Assembly: GCA_964414815.1 (NCBI GenBank)
Contig: CAYPXY010000009.1
Location: forward strand, 60,397 to 124,396
DNA: 64,000 nucleotides
Source: Mariniblastus sp964414815
GTDB lineage: Bacteria > Planctomycetota > Planctomycetia > Pirellulales > Pirellulaceae
Reading direction: 5' to 3'
In this document: positions 20,620-28,169 of the stretch, piece by piece
Position numbering within the stretch: position 1 is the first letter of the stretch
Layout of the letters: each line of letters opens with the position of its first letter
Translations under genes and position numbers: made by a program
The notes under the pieces: model-generated
The model's database searches: none
What the model was told of the DNA's origin: nothing
What the model saw: only the letters and a program-made list of their open reading frames with translations

Positions 20620-21555
20620 CTATCCATATGGACCCAAGAACTTGTCACCGTTGAAATGGATCATATGGTCGGGAAAGTCGGCGATCCAAACTTCAGATTC
20701 CCAAACGATATCTGAAGCGTACTTTTTGAATCCGGCAAAGTCTATAAATGCAGTCACATAAACTCGACCAAATGGACAATCTTTGGTCGCAACCTCCAGT
20801 TCTAAATGGCGCTTAGGTGAAACGGGGCCATGGGTGGTGACCGCTTCGATTAAAAATAGCCATTTACGTTTTTCATCCAACAAGACGACATCAGGAAGTT
20901 TGTCGTGACTCATTTGCGGAATTTTAAGTTTCTGCAATCGCTCGATATCAATCACCAAACGTTTGTTCGCAGTGTCACCCAAGTAAATGGCGACTGAATT
21001 CGGCACAAATCTTGGAGCAAATTCCTCGACGATCAGTCGCTGCAATTCATTGTGTTTGCCGGGCGACAGATGAACCCTATCACCGTTGGGTAGTGTAACC
21101 GGGATTTTCAGAAGCCTTCGTTTGCGTTGGTAAGCACTAGAAAGGCTTCCATGTTTCTTGATGAATTGATCACACTTTGTCAAAAAATCTCTCCTGCCAA
21201 ATCGCTTGAGGACAGTAGAAACCTCAGAAGTCAATTGATATACCGTATCGCCGCTGTTGGTCGGACGGATGGGATCGTCTGGGTTGCGGTCAACCATTCG
21301 CGCCTGTTCGAACTGATGAATTGTCTGGCGACGAATCGTCTCCCGACTGTTTGGGGCATAGTCCTTGCCGTATTGCACTCGCATCCAGGCCATGATGTCC
21401 CAAATCCGGCACAACGGACGAGAGGTCCTTGTCCATGAATCGTCTTCTTTCAGACCAGCGAGCGCAAGCAATGTCAGAGCGGAACGTTCGTTCTGCTGCT
21501 GTTTGGGAAGACCGAGCGATTTAAGAATTTCAAGCGAGTCGTCCCGTTTGCTCAT
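20620..21555 (-). CDS. BsuBI/PstI-type type II restriction endonuclease
   Basis: A 311-residue protein with the two-part layout of BsuBI/PstI restriction enzymes: an N-terminal helical DNA-reading part (about 1-150) and a C-terminal catalytic part with IYLGDTANKRLVIDIERLQKL, KLPDVVLLDEKRKWLFLIEA and VTTHGPVSPKRHLEL (about 195-260). The D-x20-E-x-V spacing in the last two segments supplies the PD-(D/E)XK-type residues. Known members cut CTGCAG; the specificity here is inferred. The start overlaps the methyltransferase stop by 4 bp (ATGA), so the nuclease is translated after the methylase. The DNA is visibly more AT-rich than the genes around it, consistent with horizontal acquisition. Confidence 0.9.
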   Translation of the reverse strand: MSKRDDSLEILKSLGLPKQQQNERSALTLLALAGLKEDDSWTRTSRPLCRIWDIMAWMRVQYGKDYAPNSRETIRRQTIHQFEQARMVDRNPDDPIRPTNSGDTVYQLTSEVSTVLKRFGRRDFLTKCDQFIKKHGSLSSAYQRKRRLLKIPVTLPNGDRVHLSPGKHNELQRLIVEEFAPRFVPNSVAIYLGDTANKRLVIDIERLQKLKIPQMSHDKLPDVVLLDEKRKWLFLIEAVTTHGPVSPKRHLELEVATKDCPFGRVYVTAFIDFAGFKKYASDIVWESEVWIADFPDHMIHFNGDKFLGPYG

Positions 21556-23105
21556 AGATTGGCCTCGACCAATCGCTCTATAAATTGAGAAGGTAGCTTT
21601 AGGGCCGTTCCGACAATCCGCTCAAGGCTTTCAGTACCGCCAAGTTCCATTTTCATGACCGCAGCGCCAATCTTTTCTAGCGTTCTGTTGTCTGGCATTG
21701 GAATCGCTCGCATTTCGGACGCATTGACTTGAGTATTTCCGCTGACCGCACGAAAATATCGATCCACAATTGCCGAGTTAAAGAATGATGCCAAGCCGAA
21801 AGCTTCAGTTTGAGAAATATCTGATTGGGTTCGATAAATATAGTTCAGGTGATTTTCCAGTCCGAGCCATTCTGAATATGAATCCTTTGAAGTGACGATT
21901 CCTGCTACCAGGCGTCGCTTTTCCTCCTTGGAAGTGAACCGCTTGAGCAATACATAGGTCTTCGCGGGAACCAGGAGTTTTTGAGAATCTTTGTTGACCA
22001 GGATGTGGGCTGGCTTTCCATTTTTGGATGGAAATTGTGTCTTGAATGGCCGAACGTTATGCATCCAAAGTAAAGGAGCTGTGTTTTTTGCGCGGCATTG
22101 GCAAAGGACTTCTGTCGAGCGGAACGTAACAACGGGTCCCGTCGAGATCTCGTAACCCAAATCGCGTATCCGTTCCGGCAACCGATCCATGTAGTCAACA
22201 ATTTCGCTTTCCATTTCGTCACCTGGAACTCGAACGATCAGGTCGCCGCTGTTGTCGTCGATGACTTTCCCATACGATAAAACCCGTTGTTGGCAATCGG
22301 CTAAATCTCGGCCTGGACTTGTTGAAAGGACAATTTGTGTGGGCTTGCCGTCCTTTTCGGCATGGAGGATGACGTTTTCCTGCAATACTGCGTCGCTTTT
22401 GAAAGCATCTTTTCGCGAATCAAAAACATGGATTTGGCGAACGGCAACGCGTTTTAAAAACCACCTCCGAAATTGTCGAAAATAGGGGCCGTTAAAGTAG
22501 CTTCTTGGCGTAATCGCGACGAGCTGTCCTCCCGGAAGTAAAAGGTCGGCAGAAAGAGCCATAAACAGGGCGTAAATATTGGGTTGACCGTGTACAACAT
22601 GCTCCATCGCTCGTGCGTGATCGGAGTCCTTTCGCAGTTTGAAGTAAGGTGGGTTAGTGATAGCCAAATGAAACGTGGGCTTCGGGCCTTCTTCAAAAAG
22701 TGATCGCTGCGAGTTGGCAAGAATGAAATCGTCCTTGCAGATTCTGAATTCAACCTTGTGGCCGTAATCGCAAAGTCGCTCGCCACAATGGATCATCGTT
22801 TTTTCCAAAAGGGAGTGAAGTTTGGGATCATTTTCCCAAAGCTCAAAGAACACCTGACGGCCCGCTTTTTGATTGGCAATTCGATTGCAGATCGCAGCAG
22901 ATAAAGTTCCAACACCAGCACCGGGGTCAAGGATTCGGATTGGACCAGTGGGTATTTTAGAAAACAACCCAGCCATGAACTCGGCGATTCCTGGCGGAGT
23001 ACCAAAATGCCCTTGTCGTTTACGAACCTCCGGTGAGACCAGCGCATCAAACCTCAACTGTTGCTCGGCAGCAAAATCGGCAAATTGTCGCGCTGTTGAT
23101 TCCAT
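21552..23105 (-). CDS. Type II N6-adenine DNA methyltransferase (BsuBI/PstI-type partner)
   Basis: A 517-residue class I adenine methyltransferase that should protect host DNA from the downstream nuclease. The segment HFGTPPGIAEFMAGLF (near 30-45) and the SAM-binding LDPGAGVGTLSAAI lie near the N terminus; the catalytic motif IV LAITNPPYFKL lies near 150. The C-terminal half is a target-recognition region. I prefer ATG 23105 (MESTARQF) to the upstream TTG. Methylase first and nuclease second, with an ATGA overlap, suits protection before cutting. Confidence 0.92.
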   Translation of the reverse strand: MESTARQFADFAAEQQLRFDALVSPEVRKRQGHFGTPPGIAEFMAGLFSKIPTGPIRILDPGAGVGTLSAAICNRIANQKAGRQVFFELWENDPKLHSLLEKTMIHCGERLCDYGHKVEFRICKDDFILANSQRSLFEEGPKPTFHLAITNPPYFKLRKDSDHARAMEHVVHGQPNIYALFMALSADLLLPGGQLVAITPRSYFNGPYFRQFRRWFLKRVAVRQIHVFDSRKDAFKSDAVLQENVILHAEKDGKPTQIVLSTSPGRDLADCQQRVLSYGKVIDDNSGDLIVRVPGDEMESEIVDYMDRLPERIRDLGYEISTGPVVTFRSTEVLCQCRAKNTAPLLWMHNVRPFKTQFPSKNGKPAHILVNKDSQKLLVPAKTYVLLKRFTSKEEKRRLVAGIVTSKDSYSEWLGLENHLNYIYRTQSDISQTEAFGLASFFNSAIVDRYFRAVSGNTQVNASEMRAIPMPDNRTLEKIGAAVMKMELGGTESLERIVGTALKLPSQFIERLVEANL

Positions 23106-23272
23106 GACCCTAAATTCCAGACTCCCCAACTTGTTGTAACATCACGATGGAGGTTCTGCAACTCCTTGATTGAACATGGACAATCTCGTGTATTGGATCG
23201 CAGCGTTCAATATCAGCGAAACTGCTTCCAGTCAATGCGATCTCAAAGATCTGATCCAGATTGGTTGTCAGT

Positions 23273-23617
23273 TCAGTCAGAGGTCACCAACAATCTGAAA
23301 ATGCCAACCAGGGAAAAGACGATTGCAGCGACAGCCAGAGGAAAAATTGCTACATTGAGTGTGAATGCCAGATCTCCCATGGATCGGGATAGGTAAGGAA
23401 TTTGCTGTGAGGCCCAAGAGGTAGCACTGGGGCCATCTCGAAGCATTATGAAAGTTGGAAGCCTGCAAAGCAGTGCAAGCAGGACAGCAAAGATGCTTGC
23501 GAAGATCATGGCAAACGCCCTATTCAGCTGATGCTCAGTTGGAGGTTCATCAGGTGGTGTCTGGATCAACTCATTTGTGTCAGAACATTTTGTCAACTCA
23601 CCTGGACTGGGCATCAT
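23273..23617 (-). CDS. Small two-helix membrane protein, unknown
   Basis: A 114-residue protein with a polar N terminus (about 1-30) and two hydrophobic stretches, AFAMIFASIFAVLLALLCR and VAIFPLAVAAIVFSLVGIF. No family is recognised. It lies just upstream of the restriction-modification genes in the same direction (168 bp gap) and downstream of repeat element copy D. Coding is supported mainly by the coherent membrane pattern; it could be passenger DNA of the island. Confidence 0.5.
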   Translation of the reverse strand: MMPSPGELTKCSDTNELIQTPPDEPPTEHQLNRAFAMIFASIFAVLLALLCRLPTFIMLRDGPSATSWASQQIPYLSRSMGDLAFTLNVAIFPLAVAAIVFSLVGIFRLLVTSD

Positions 23618-23635
23618 AATGGCTCCTGCTGGTTA

Positions 23636-23754
23636 TAAGGCGAGCGGCAGATAATAACTTACCATGTAGCGGCGTCTCTCCGAGACGGCGACCTTGCGAG
23701 TCTCGGAGAGACTCGCCTACTTTTCGGGTAGATTCTTATCTGCCGCTCGCCTAA
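23636..23754. repeat. TIR-hairpin element, copy D (double-hairpin form)
   Basis: The ends are an inverted repeat TAAGGCGAGCGGCAGATAA (left) matching the reverse complement of the right end in 18 of 19 positions. Between them are two hairpins instead of one: GGCGTC-TCTCCGA-GACGGC, and GCGAGTC-TCGGAGA-GACTCGC in inverted orientation. It is located between two minus-strand small membrane genes. Confidence 0.8.
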
Positions 23755-23786
23755 CGAAGGACGCAGCCCTCTGGATACGAGAGAAA

Positions 23787-24077
23787 CTAAGCATATATGA
23801 CGGCGATAAATGCCAGGTAACTGATGAATACGCCTATCGAATTGATTGCCAATGCGAATGGAAAAAGCCAACTTAGTTTGCCAAATTCTCGAAATGCGAG
23901 GTAGATGGTCAGCCAGTAGAAATTCAATACCAGTGAAGTCAGGATTCCGCTTTGCAACCAGGGATCCCGCTGTGTTGCCGGATCAAAGTTGAGAACACGT
24001 AACGCCAACCAGCAAGCCAACAACGGGCCGGCAATCAATAGTGTGGCAAACATTGAAAAAGACACCCAGCGTTTCAT
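23787..24077 (-). CDS. Small three-helix membrane protein, unknown
   Basis: A 96-residue protein starting MKRWVSFSMFATLL, with three hydrophobic segments (MFATLLIAGPLLACWLAL; ILTSLVLNFYWLTIYLAF; PFALAINSIGVFISYLAFI). I chose ATG 24077 because it overlaps the stop of an upstream reading frame by 4 bp (ATGA), a coupling signature, and because residues further upstream belong to a different frame's gene. It has no recognised family. Confidence 0.55.
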   Translation of the reverse strand: MKRWVSFSMFATLLIAGPLLACWLALRVLNFDPATQRDPWLQSGILTSLVLNFYWLTIYLAFREFGKLSWLFPFALAINSIGVFISYLAFIAVIYA

Positions 24078-24334
24078 CTTAAATTCATGAACACAGATAT
24101 GGTCCAGGGGCCTCGAAGCCTGCGCCCAGATATTGCACAAATAACCACCTGAATGAACCAGAGGGCAGCAACCACATATCCGAAGCAAATAAATCCGAGC
24201 GGAAACCTCAACAACATAAAACCTGCCGGAACCATCAAAGACATCAAGCCCATCAGAGCCTAGAAGAAAATTGCCCATAACCGGGGACGAAATACTGCGA
24301 TGGTTCTTTCCGTGGTTGTTGCAGGATCACCCAT
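24074..24334 (-). pseudogene. Small membrane protein gene broken by an in-frame TAG
   Basis: Reading from ATG 24334 gives MGDPATTTERTIAVFRPRLW and then a TAG at codon 25 (24260-24262). After it the same frame continues as a convincing membrane protein (ALMGLMSLMVPAGFMLLRF ... GYVVAALWFIQVVICAI) and stops at TGA 24074-24076, overlapping the next gene's ATG. The intact frame either side of one stop indicates a recent nonsense mutation, or use of an internal start such as ATG 24253 giving a shorter protein. Confidence 0.55.
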
Positions 24335-24577
24335 CTCTCTAACCATTCAAACTGATTCTCCTGCGAGAAAACTCGCAGAGGTTGAAAAAAGGAGCATCAC
24401 CTTCAGTTGACAGACGTGGACGTCTATCCCACTGATTATCCAGGTGATGGAGGCATTCACCAATCGTGACCGCTTGGCGGCGCAAATGAGTCGGTTTGCA
24501 TCAACAAAAGGGTAGACTGCATAATCGCCCCATTTACTCTGCGGCGCGGTTAAACGAAAACTTGAATGGCATTGCAG
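24335..24577. other. Intergenic region between ftsH and the small membrane genes
   Basis: No gene seen. It holds the hairpin CTGCGAG-AAAA-CTCGCAG (24361-24378) and one copy of the 24 bp repeat unit (24409-24432). The rest shows no recognisable signal. Confidence 0.5.
24409..24432. repeat. 24 bp hairpin repeat unit, intergenic copy
   Basis: Starts GACAGACGTGG and ends ACGTCTATCCCAC, aligning without gaps to the two units at 766 and 802. Here the stem is AGACGT/ACGTCT, and the G-C pair of the 802 copy is replaced by A-T on both strands. Confidence 0.6.
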
Positions 24578-26653
24578 TTAAACTTGTCCTTGAATGGGTT
24601 TCTCCGCAGCGTCTTCTGAAATCTCTGGCGGGTTCTGGTGGGATTTTTTTGGAACCACGTCAGTGCCTGGCACTAGCAACGGGCCGGGAGAGTGGTTGTC
24701 GATGATCCTTTTTAATTCGTCCGAATCGATCGACTCGACTTCGATCAGCCGATCCGTCAATGCCTGAAGCGAGGACTTTCGAACGGTCAGAATGTTTCGG
24801 ACTTTGTTGAGTGCTGTATCAATAATCCGCCGGACTTCGGCATCGATTTTTTCGGCGGTAGCCTCGCTGTACCGCTTTCCGCCCAAGCTCATGGAACTCC
24901 CCGACAGGAAAGCACTACTTCGTTCGTCCTTGTAGTTGATCCGGCCGAGCGGACTCATGCCGAACTGCATGACCATCGAACGCGCGATGTCCGTGGCTCG
25001 TTCCAGATCGTTTGCGGCCCCCGTTGAAATGTCTTCATAAATCAACTCTTCGGCCATCGTGCCGGCCAGCAGGATTTGAAGATTGCTTTCCAGTTCGCTT
25101 TGCGTCATCAGGTAGCGATCATCCGTTGGCCGCTGCATGGTATATCCCAATGCTGCAATTCCACGCGGAATGATCGAGACTTTGTGAACCGGATCGGTAT
25201 TGGGCAATGAATAGGCGACCAGCGCATGACCGGCTTCGTGATAGGCGACTCGCTGCTTTTCGTCGACATTCATCACACGTTGTTTTTTTTCCAGCCCCGC
25301 AGTGACTCGCTCGACACTTTCGTTAAAATTCTGCATGGCGACGGTGCTCTGGCCTTTACGTGCCGCCATCAAAGCGGCTTCGTTGACCAGATTCGCTAGT
25401 TCCGCACCGGCAAAACCCGGGCTGATCGCGGCGACGTGAGACAGATCGACATCTTTGTCGAGCTTGACGTTCTTGACATGCACTTTCAGGATGGCTTCGC
25501 GACCTTTCACGTCGGGACGGTCCACCAACACCGTTCGGTCAAAACGACCGGGACGCATCAGGGCTTGGTCAAGCGTCTCGGGACGATTGGTTGCACCGAC
25601 CACAATCACGCCGCTGTTGGTCGAAAAGCCATCCATCTCCACCAGCAGCGCGTTCAACGTCTGTTCGCGCTCATCGTGACCACCGATGGCGTTCCCGCTT
25701 CGCGTTTTTCCCAGCGCATCGAGTTCGTCGATGAAGATAATGCAGGGCGCTTTGGCTTCGGCTTGCTGGAACATGTCGCGAACGCGAGCGGCTCCGACGC
25801 CGACAAACATTTCTACGAAATCGCTTCCTGAAAGGCTGAAAAACGGGACACCGGCTTCACCGGCAATCGCTTTTGCAAGCAACGTTTTTCCGGTTCCCGG
25901 CGGACCAACCAACAGCACACCGCGAGGAATTTTGCCACCGAGATTTTGGTATTTTTCAGGATTCTGCAAGAAGTCGACGACTTCCTTGACCTCTTCCACG
26001 GCTTCGTCAATGCCCGCGACATCGCTGAACATCACGCCCAGATCTTCCTCCGCATACAGCCGTCCTCGACTTCGGCCAAACTGCATCGGCCCCGCTGCGC
26101 CGCCCATCCGCCTGAGCATAAAGTACAGAAACAACAGCAGCAAAAACGTGGTCATCAAAAAGAAACCGTACTGTTCCCAGATACTGGGTTGCTCGAACTG
26201 ATAGCGAATATTGGCTTTGTCGATCAGCTCCATCAACGCCTGATTCGTCGAGTCCGAGTTGTCTTTGTTGACCGAGAATTTGACACGATTCGTCTTCAGT
26301 GACGTACCGGGACCACTGACCACTCGAAAATCAACATTGCCGACGATTTGGTTGTCACGAATTCGCAGGTCATTGGGTTTACTGATTTCAACCTGTTGTT
26401 CGTCACCACGCTCGGCCAGCCGCAGGCCTCCCTTTTCTTCGGATTCAGCCGTCAATTGATTGCTGTGGGAACTCTGATAAGTGGTCAGTCGCAGCAGGTC
26501 CTGAAACTCGTTGTAGGACAACGTCCTTTGATTCTGACTGAGCAGGAAAAACAGCACGATCGCAATGGAGGCCACCACGATCAACCCGAACCACACCGTC
26601 GAGCTGTTTCGATTTTCAACCGGGCGTTTGGAATTGTTTTGAGGATTTTCCAT
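24578..26653 (-). CDS. ftsH: ATP-dependent zinc metalloprotease FtsH
   Basis: A 691-residue membrane AAA+ protease for quality control of membrane and regulatory proteins. There are two N-terminal helices (about 20-40 and 150-172) around a periplasmic domain that is longer than in E. coli. The AAA+ module has GPPGTGKT near 250, FIDELDALGKTR near 310, and the second region of homology NRPETLDQALMRPGRFD. The zinc site is YHEAGHALVAY near residue 472. The C terminus is a short hydrophilic tail. I use ATG 26653 (MENPQNN); an ATG six codons upstream is also possible. It is divergent from ispC. Confidence 0.96.
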   Translation of the reverse strand: MENPQNNSKRPVENRNSSTVWFGLIVVASIAIVLFFLLSQNQRTLSYNEFQDLLRLTTYQSSHSNQLTAESEEKGGLRLAERGDEQQVEISKPNDLRIRDNQIVGNVDFRVVSGPGTSLKTNRVKFSVNKDNSDSTNQALMELIDKANIRYQFEQPSIWEQYGFFLMTTFLLLLFLYFMLRRMGGAAGPMQFGRSRGRLYAEEDLGVMFSDVAGIDEAVEEVKEVVDFLQNPEKYQNLGGKIPRGVLLVGPPGTGKTLLAKAIAGEAGVPFFSLSGSDFVEMFVGVGAARVRDMFQQAEAKAPCIIFIDELDALGKTRSGNAIGGHDEREQTLNALLVEMDGFSTNSGVIVVGATNRPETLDQALMRPGRFDRTVLVDRPDVKGREAILKVHVKNVKLDKDVDLSHVAAISPGFAGAELANLVNEAALMAARKGQSTVAMQNFNESVERVTAGLEKKQRVMNVDEKQRVAYHEAGHALVAYSLPNTDPVHKVSIIPRGIAALGYTMQRPTDDRYLMTQSELESNLQILLAGTMAEELIYEDISTGAANDLERATDIARSMVMQFGMSPLGRINYKDERSSAFLSGSSMSLGGKRYSEATAEKIDAEVRRIIDTALNKVRNILTVRKSSLQALTDRLIEVESIDSDELKRIIDNHSPGPLLVPGTDVVPKKSHQNPPEISEDAAEKPIQGQV

Positions 26654-26994
26654 GAGGGCAGGGGTCAGCATTCAGGGGTCAGACTTCAGGTTTCAGACTT
26701 CGGGCGAGTAGGTGAGTAGGTGAGTAGGCCGGAACAAGCAAACGCCGAACCAGCTTGGACATTGAAATAATCTTTCCGCGACTGGCTTACCGCACATTCG
26801 GGGCCGTGTTTCAAATTCCGCCAATGGTATCGCCTGAAATCCGTTCGATCCAGTCTTTTTGCCGCGAATCATGCCGCTTTGCGGGTCAGTTCGCCTTGTT
26901 GGGCATCCGTATGAAACCTAGAATAGCCCGAATGTTCGATTAATTCGACCCGTCCGTACAACTTTGATGCGTTTTTGCAACCACCAACCAAACA
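26654..26994. promoter_or_regulatory. Divergent ftsH/ispC intergenic region
   Basis: The ftsH-proximal part has short direct repeats (GGGGTCAG twice, CAGACTTC twice) and three tandem copies of GAGTAGGT (about 26705-26728). A possible promoter for ispC is TTGTTG (26896-26901), 17 bp, TAGAAT (26919-26924). No gene is seen in these 341 bp. Confidence 0.35.
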
Positions 26995-28140
26995 ATGACT
27001 CGGAACATCGCTATTTTAGGCTCAACAGGCAGCATTGGTCAAAATGCGCTTGAAGTCGTGCGACAAGTTCCCGGTTTGAACCTTTACGGTATCTCTGGAC
27101 ATTCCCGGCTGGATTTGCTGGCGGAGCAAGCCAACGAATTTCAGCCTCGGGTCGTAGTTTGTTCCGATTACGCACAAAGCGATTTTCGCGTACCAGAACT
27201 GACGAGAACGGAGTTTCTGTACGGTCAGGAAGGCCTGATCGAGTTGGCCAGAGATCCGGAAGTCGATATTGTGCTGGCGGCGATTGTCGGCAGTGCGGGC
27301 CTGCGAAGCACTTACGCAGCCGTCGAATGCGGCAAAACCGTTGCGCTGGCCAACAAGGAAACGCTCGTGATGGCGGGTGAACTGATTACCGAGCTTGCCA
27401 AAAAAACAGGCGCGGCCATCATTCCGGTTGACAGCGAACACTCGGCTTTGTTTCAATGCCTGGCGTGTGGAAAAATCGAGGATGTTTCGCGGCTGGTGTT
27501 GACGGCTTCGGGCGGCCCGTTTCGGGATTACGACGAGCAGCAACTGCGGCGCGTTACAGTGGAACAGGCGCTGGCCCATCCGGTTTGGGATATGGGCCAG
27601 AAAATCTCGATCGACTCGGCGACGATGATGAACAAGGCACTGGAGGTCGTGGAAGCGAGATGGCTGTTCAATATTCCACCGGAGCGAATCGAGGTAGCCA
27701 TTCATCCTCAATCAGTGGTACATTCACTGGTCGAATTTTGCGATGGATCGGTCGTGGCCCAACTCAGCCCTCCGGATATGAAATTGCCGATCCAGTATGC
27801 GTTTACCTATCCTCAGCGGGTGGCCGGAAGCTGTCCGCGACTGGATTGGAAAAAATCAATGCGGCTGGATTTTTTTCCGCCGGATTTAGATCGTTTTCCG
27901 GCACTGCAATTGGGCTACGAAGTGGCCCGGCAGGGAGGCACGGCCGGTGCGGTACTCAACGCCGCCAACGAAGTCGCGGTTCGGGCGTTTCTCGATCGCG
28001 AAATAGAATTTACTGATATTGCGGCAGCCTGCCGCGAGATTCTGGATGAACACAATTTTGAACCTCACCCCAATTGGAAACAGATCGAATGGGCTGACCA
28101 TTGGGCGAGGCAGGAGATGTCCAAGTGGATGTTAGCGTGA
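26995..28140 (+). CDS. dxr: 1-deoxy-D-xylulose 5-phosphate reductoisomerase
   Basis: A 381-residue enzyme that converts DXP to MEP using NADPH in the non-mevalonate isoprenoid pathway. The N-terminal NADPH-binding loop is ILGSTGSIGQNALEV. ALANKETLVMAGELI lies near 120, and IPVDSEHSALFQC (metal-binding D and E) near 142. The substrate-binding segments TASGGPFRD and HPVWDMGQKISIDSATMMNKALE are intact. It is followed after 29 bp by rseP, an order common in bacteria. Confidence 0.96.
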   Translation: MTRNIAILGSTGSIGQNALEVVRQVPGLNLYGISGHSRLDLLAEQANEFQPRVVVCSDYAQSDFRVPELTRTEFLYGQEGLIELARDPEVDIVLAAIVGSAGLRSTYAAVECGKTVALANKETLVMAGELITELAKKTGAAIIPVDSEHSALFQCLACGKIEDVSRLVLTASGGPFRDYDEQQLRRVTVEQALAHPVWDMGQKISIDSATMMNKALEVVEARWLFNIPPERIEVAIHPQSVVHSLVEFCDGSVVAQLSPPDMKLPIQYAFTYPQRVAGSCPRLDWKKSMRLDFFPPDLDRFPALQLGYEVARQGGTAGAVLNAANEVAVRAFLDREIEFTDIAAACREILDEHNFEPHPNWKQIEWADHWARQEMSKWMLA

Positions 28141-28169
28141 TCCCCGCCGATCCAGGTTATCTGGTCGGC

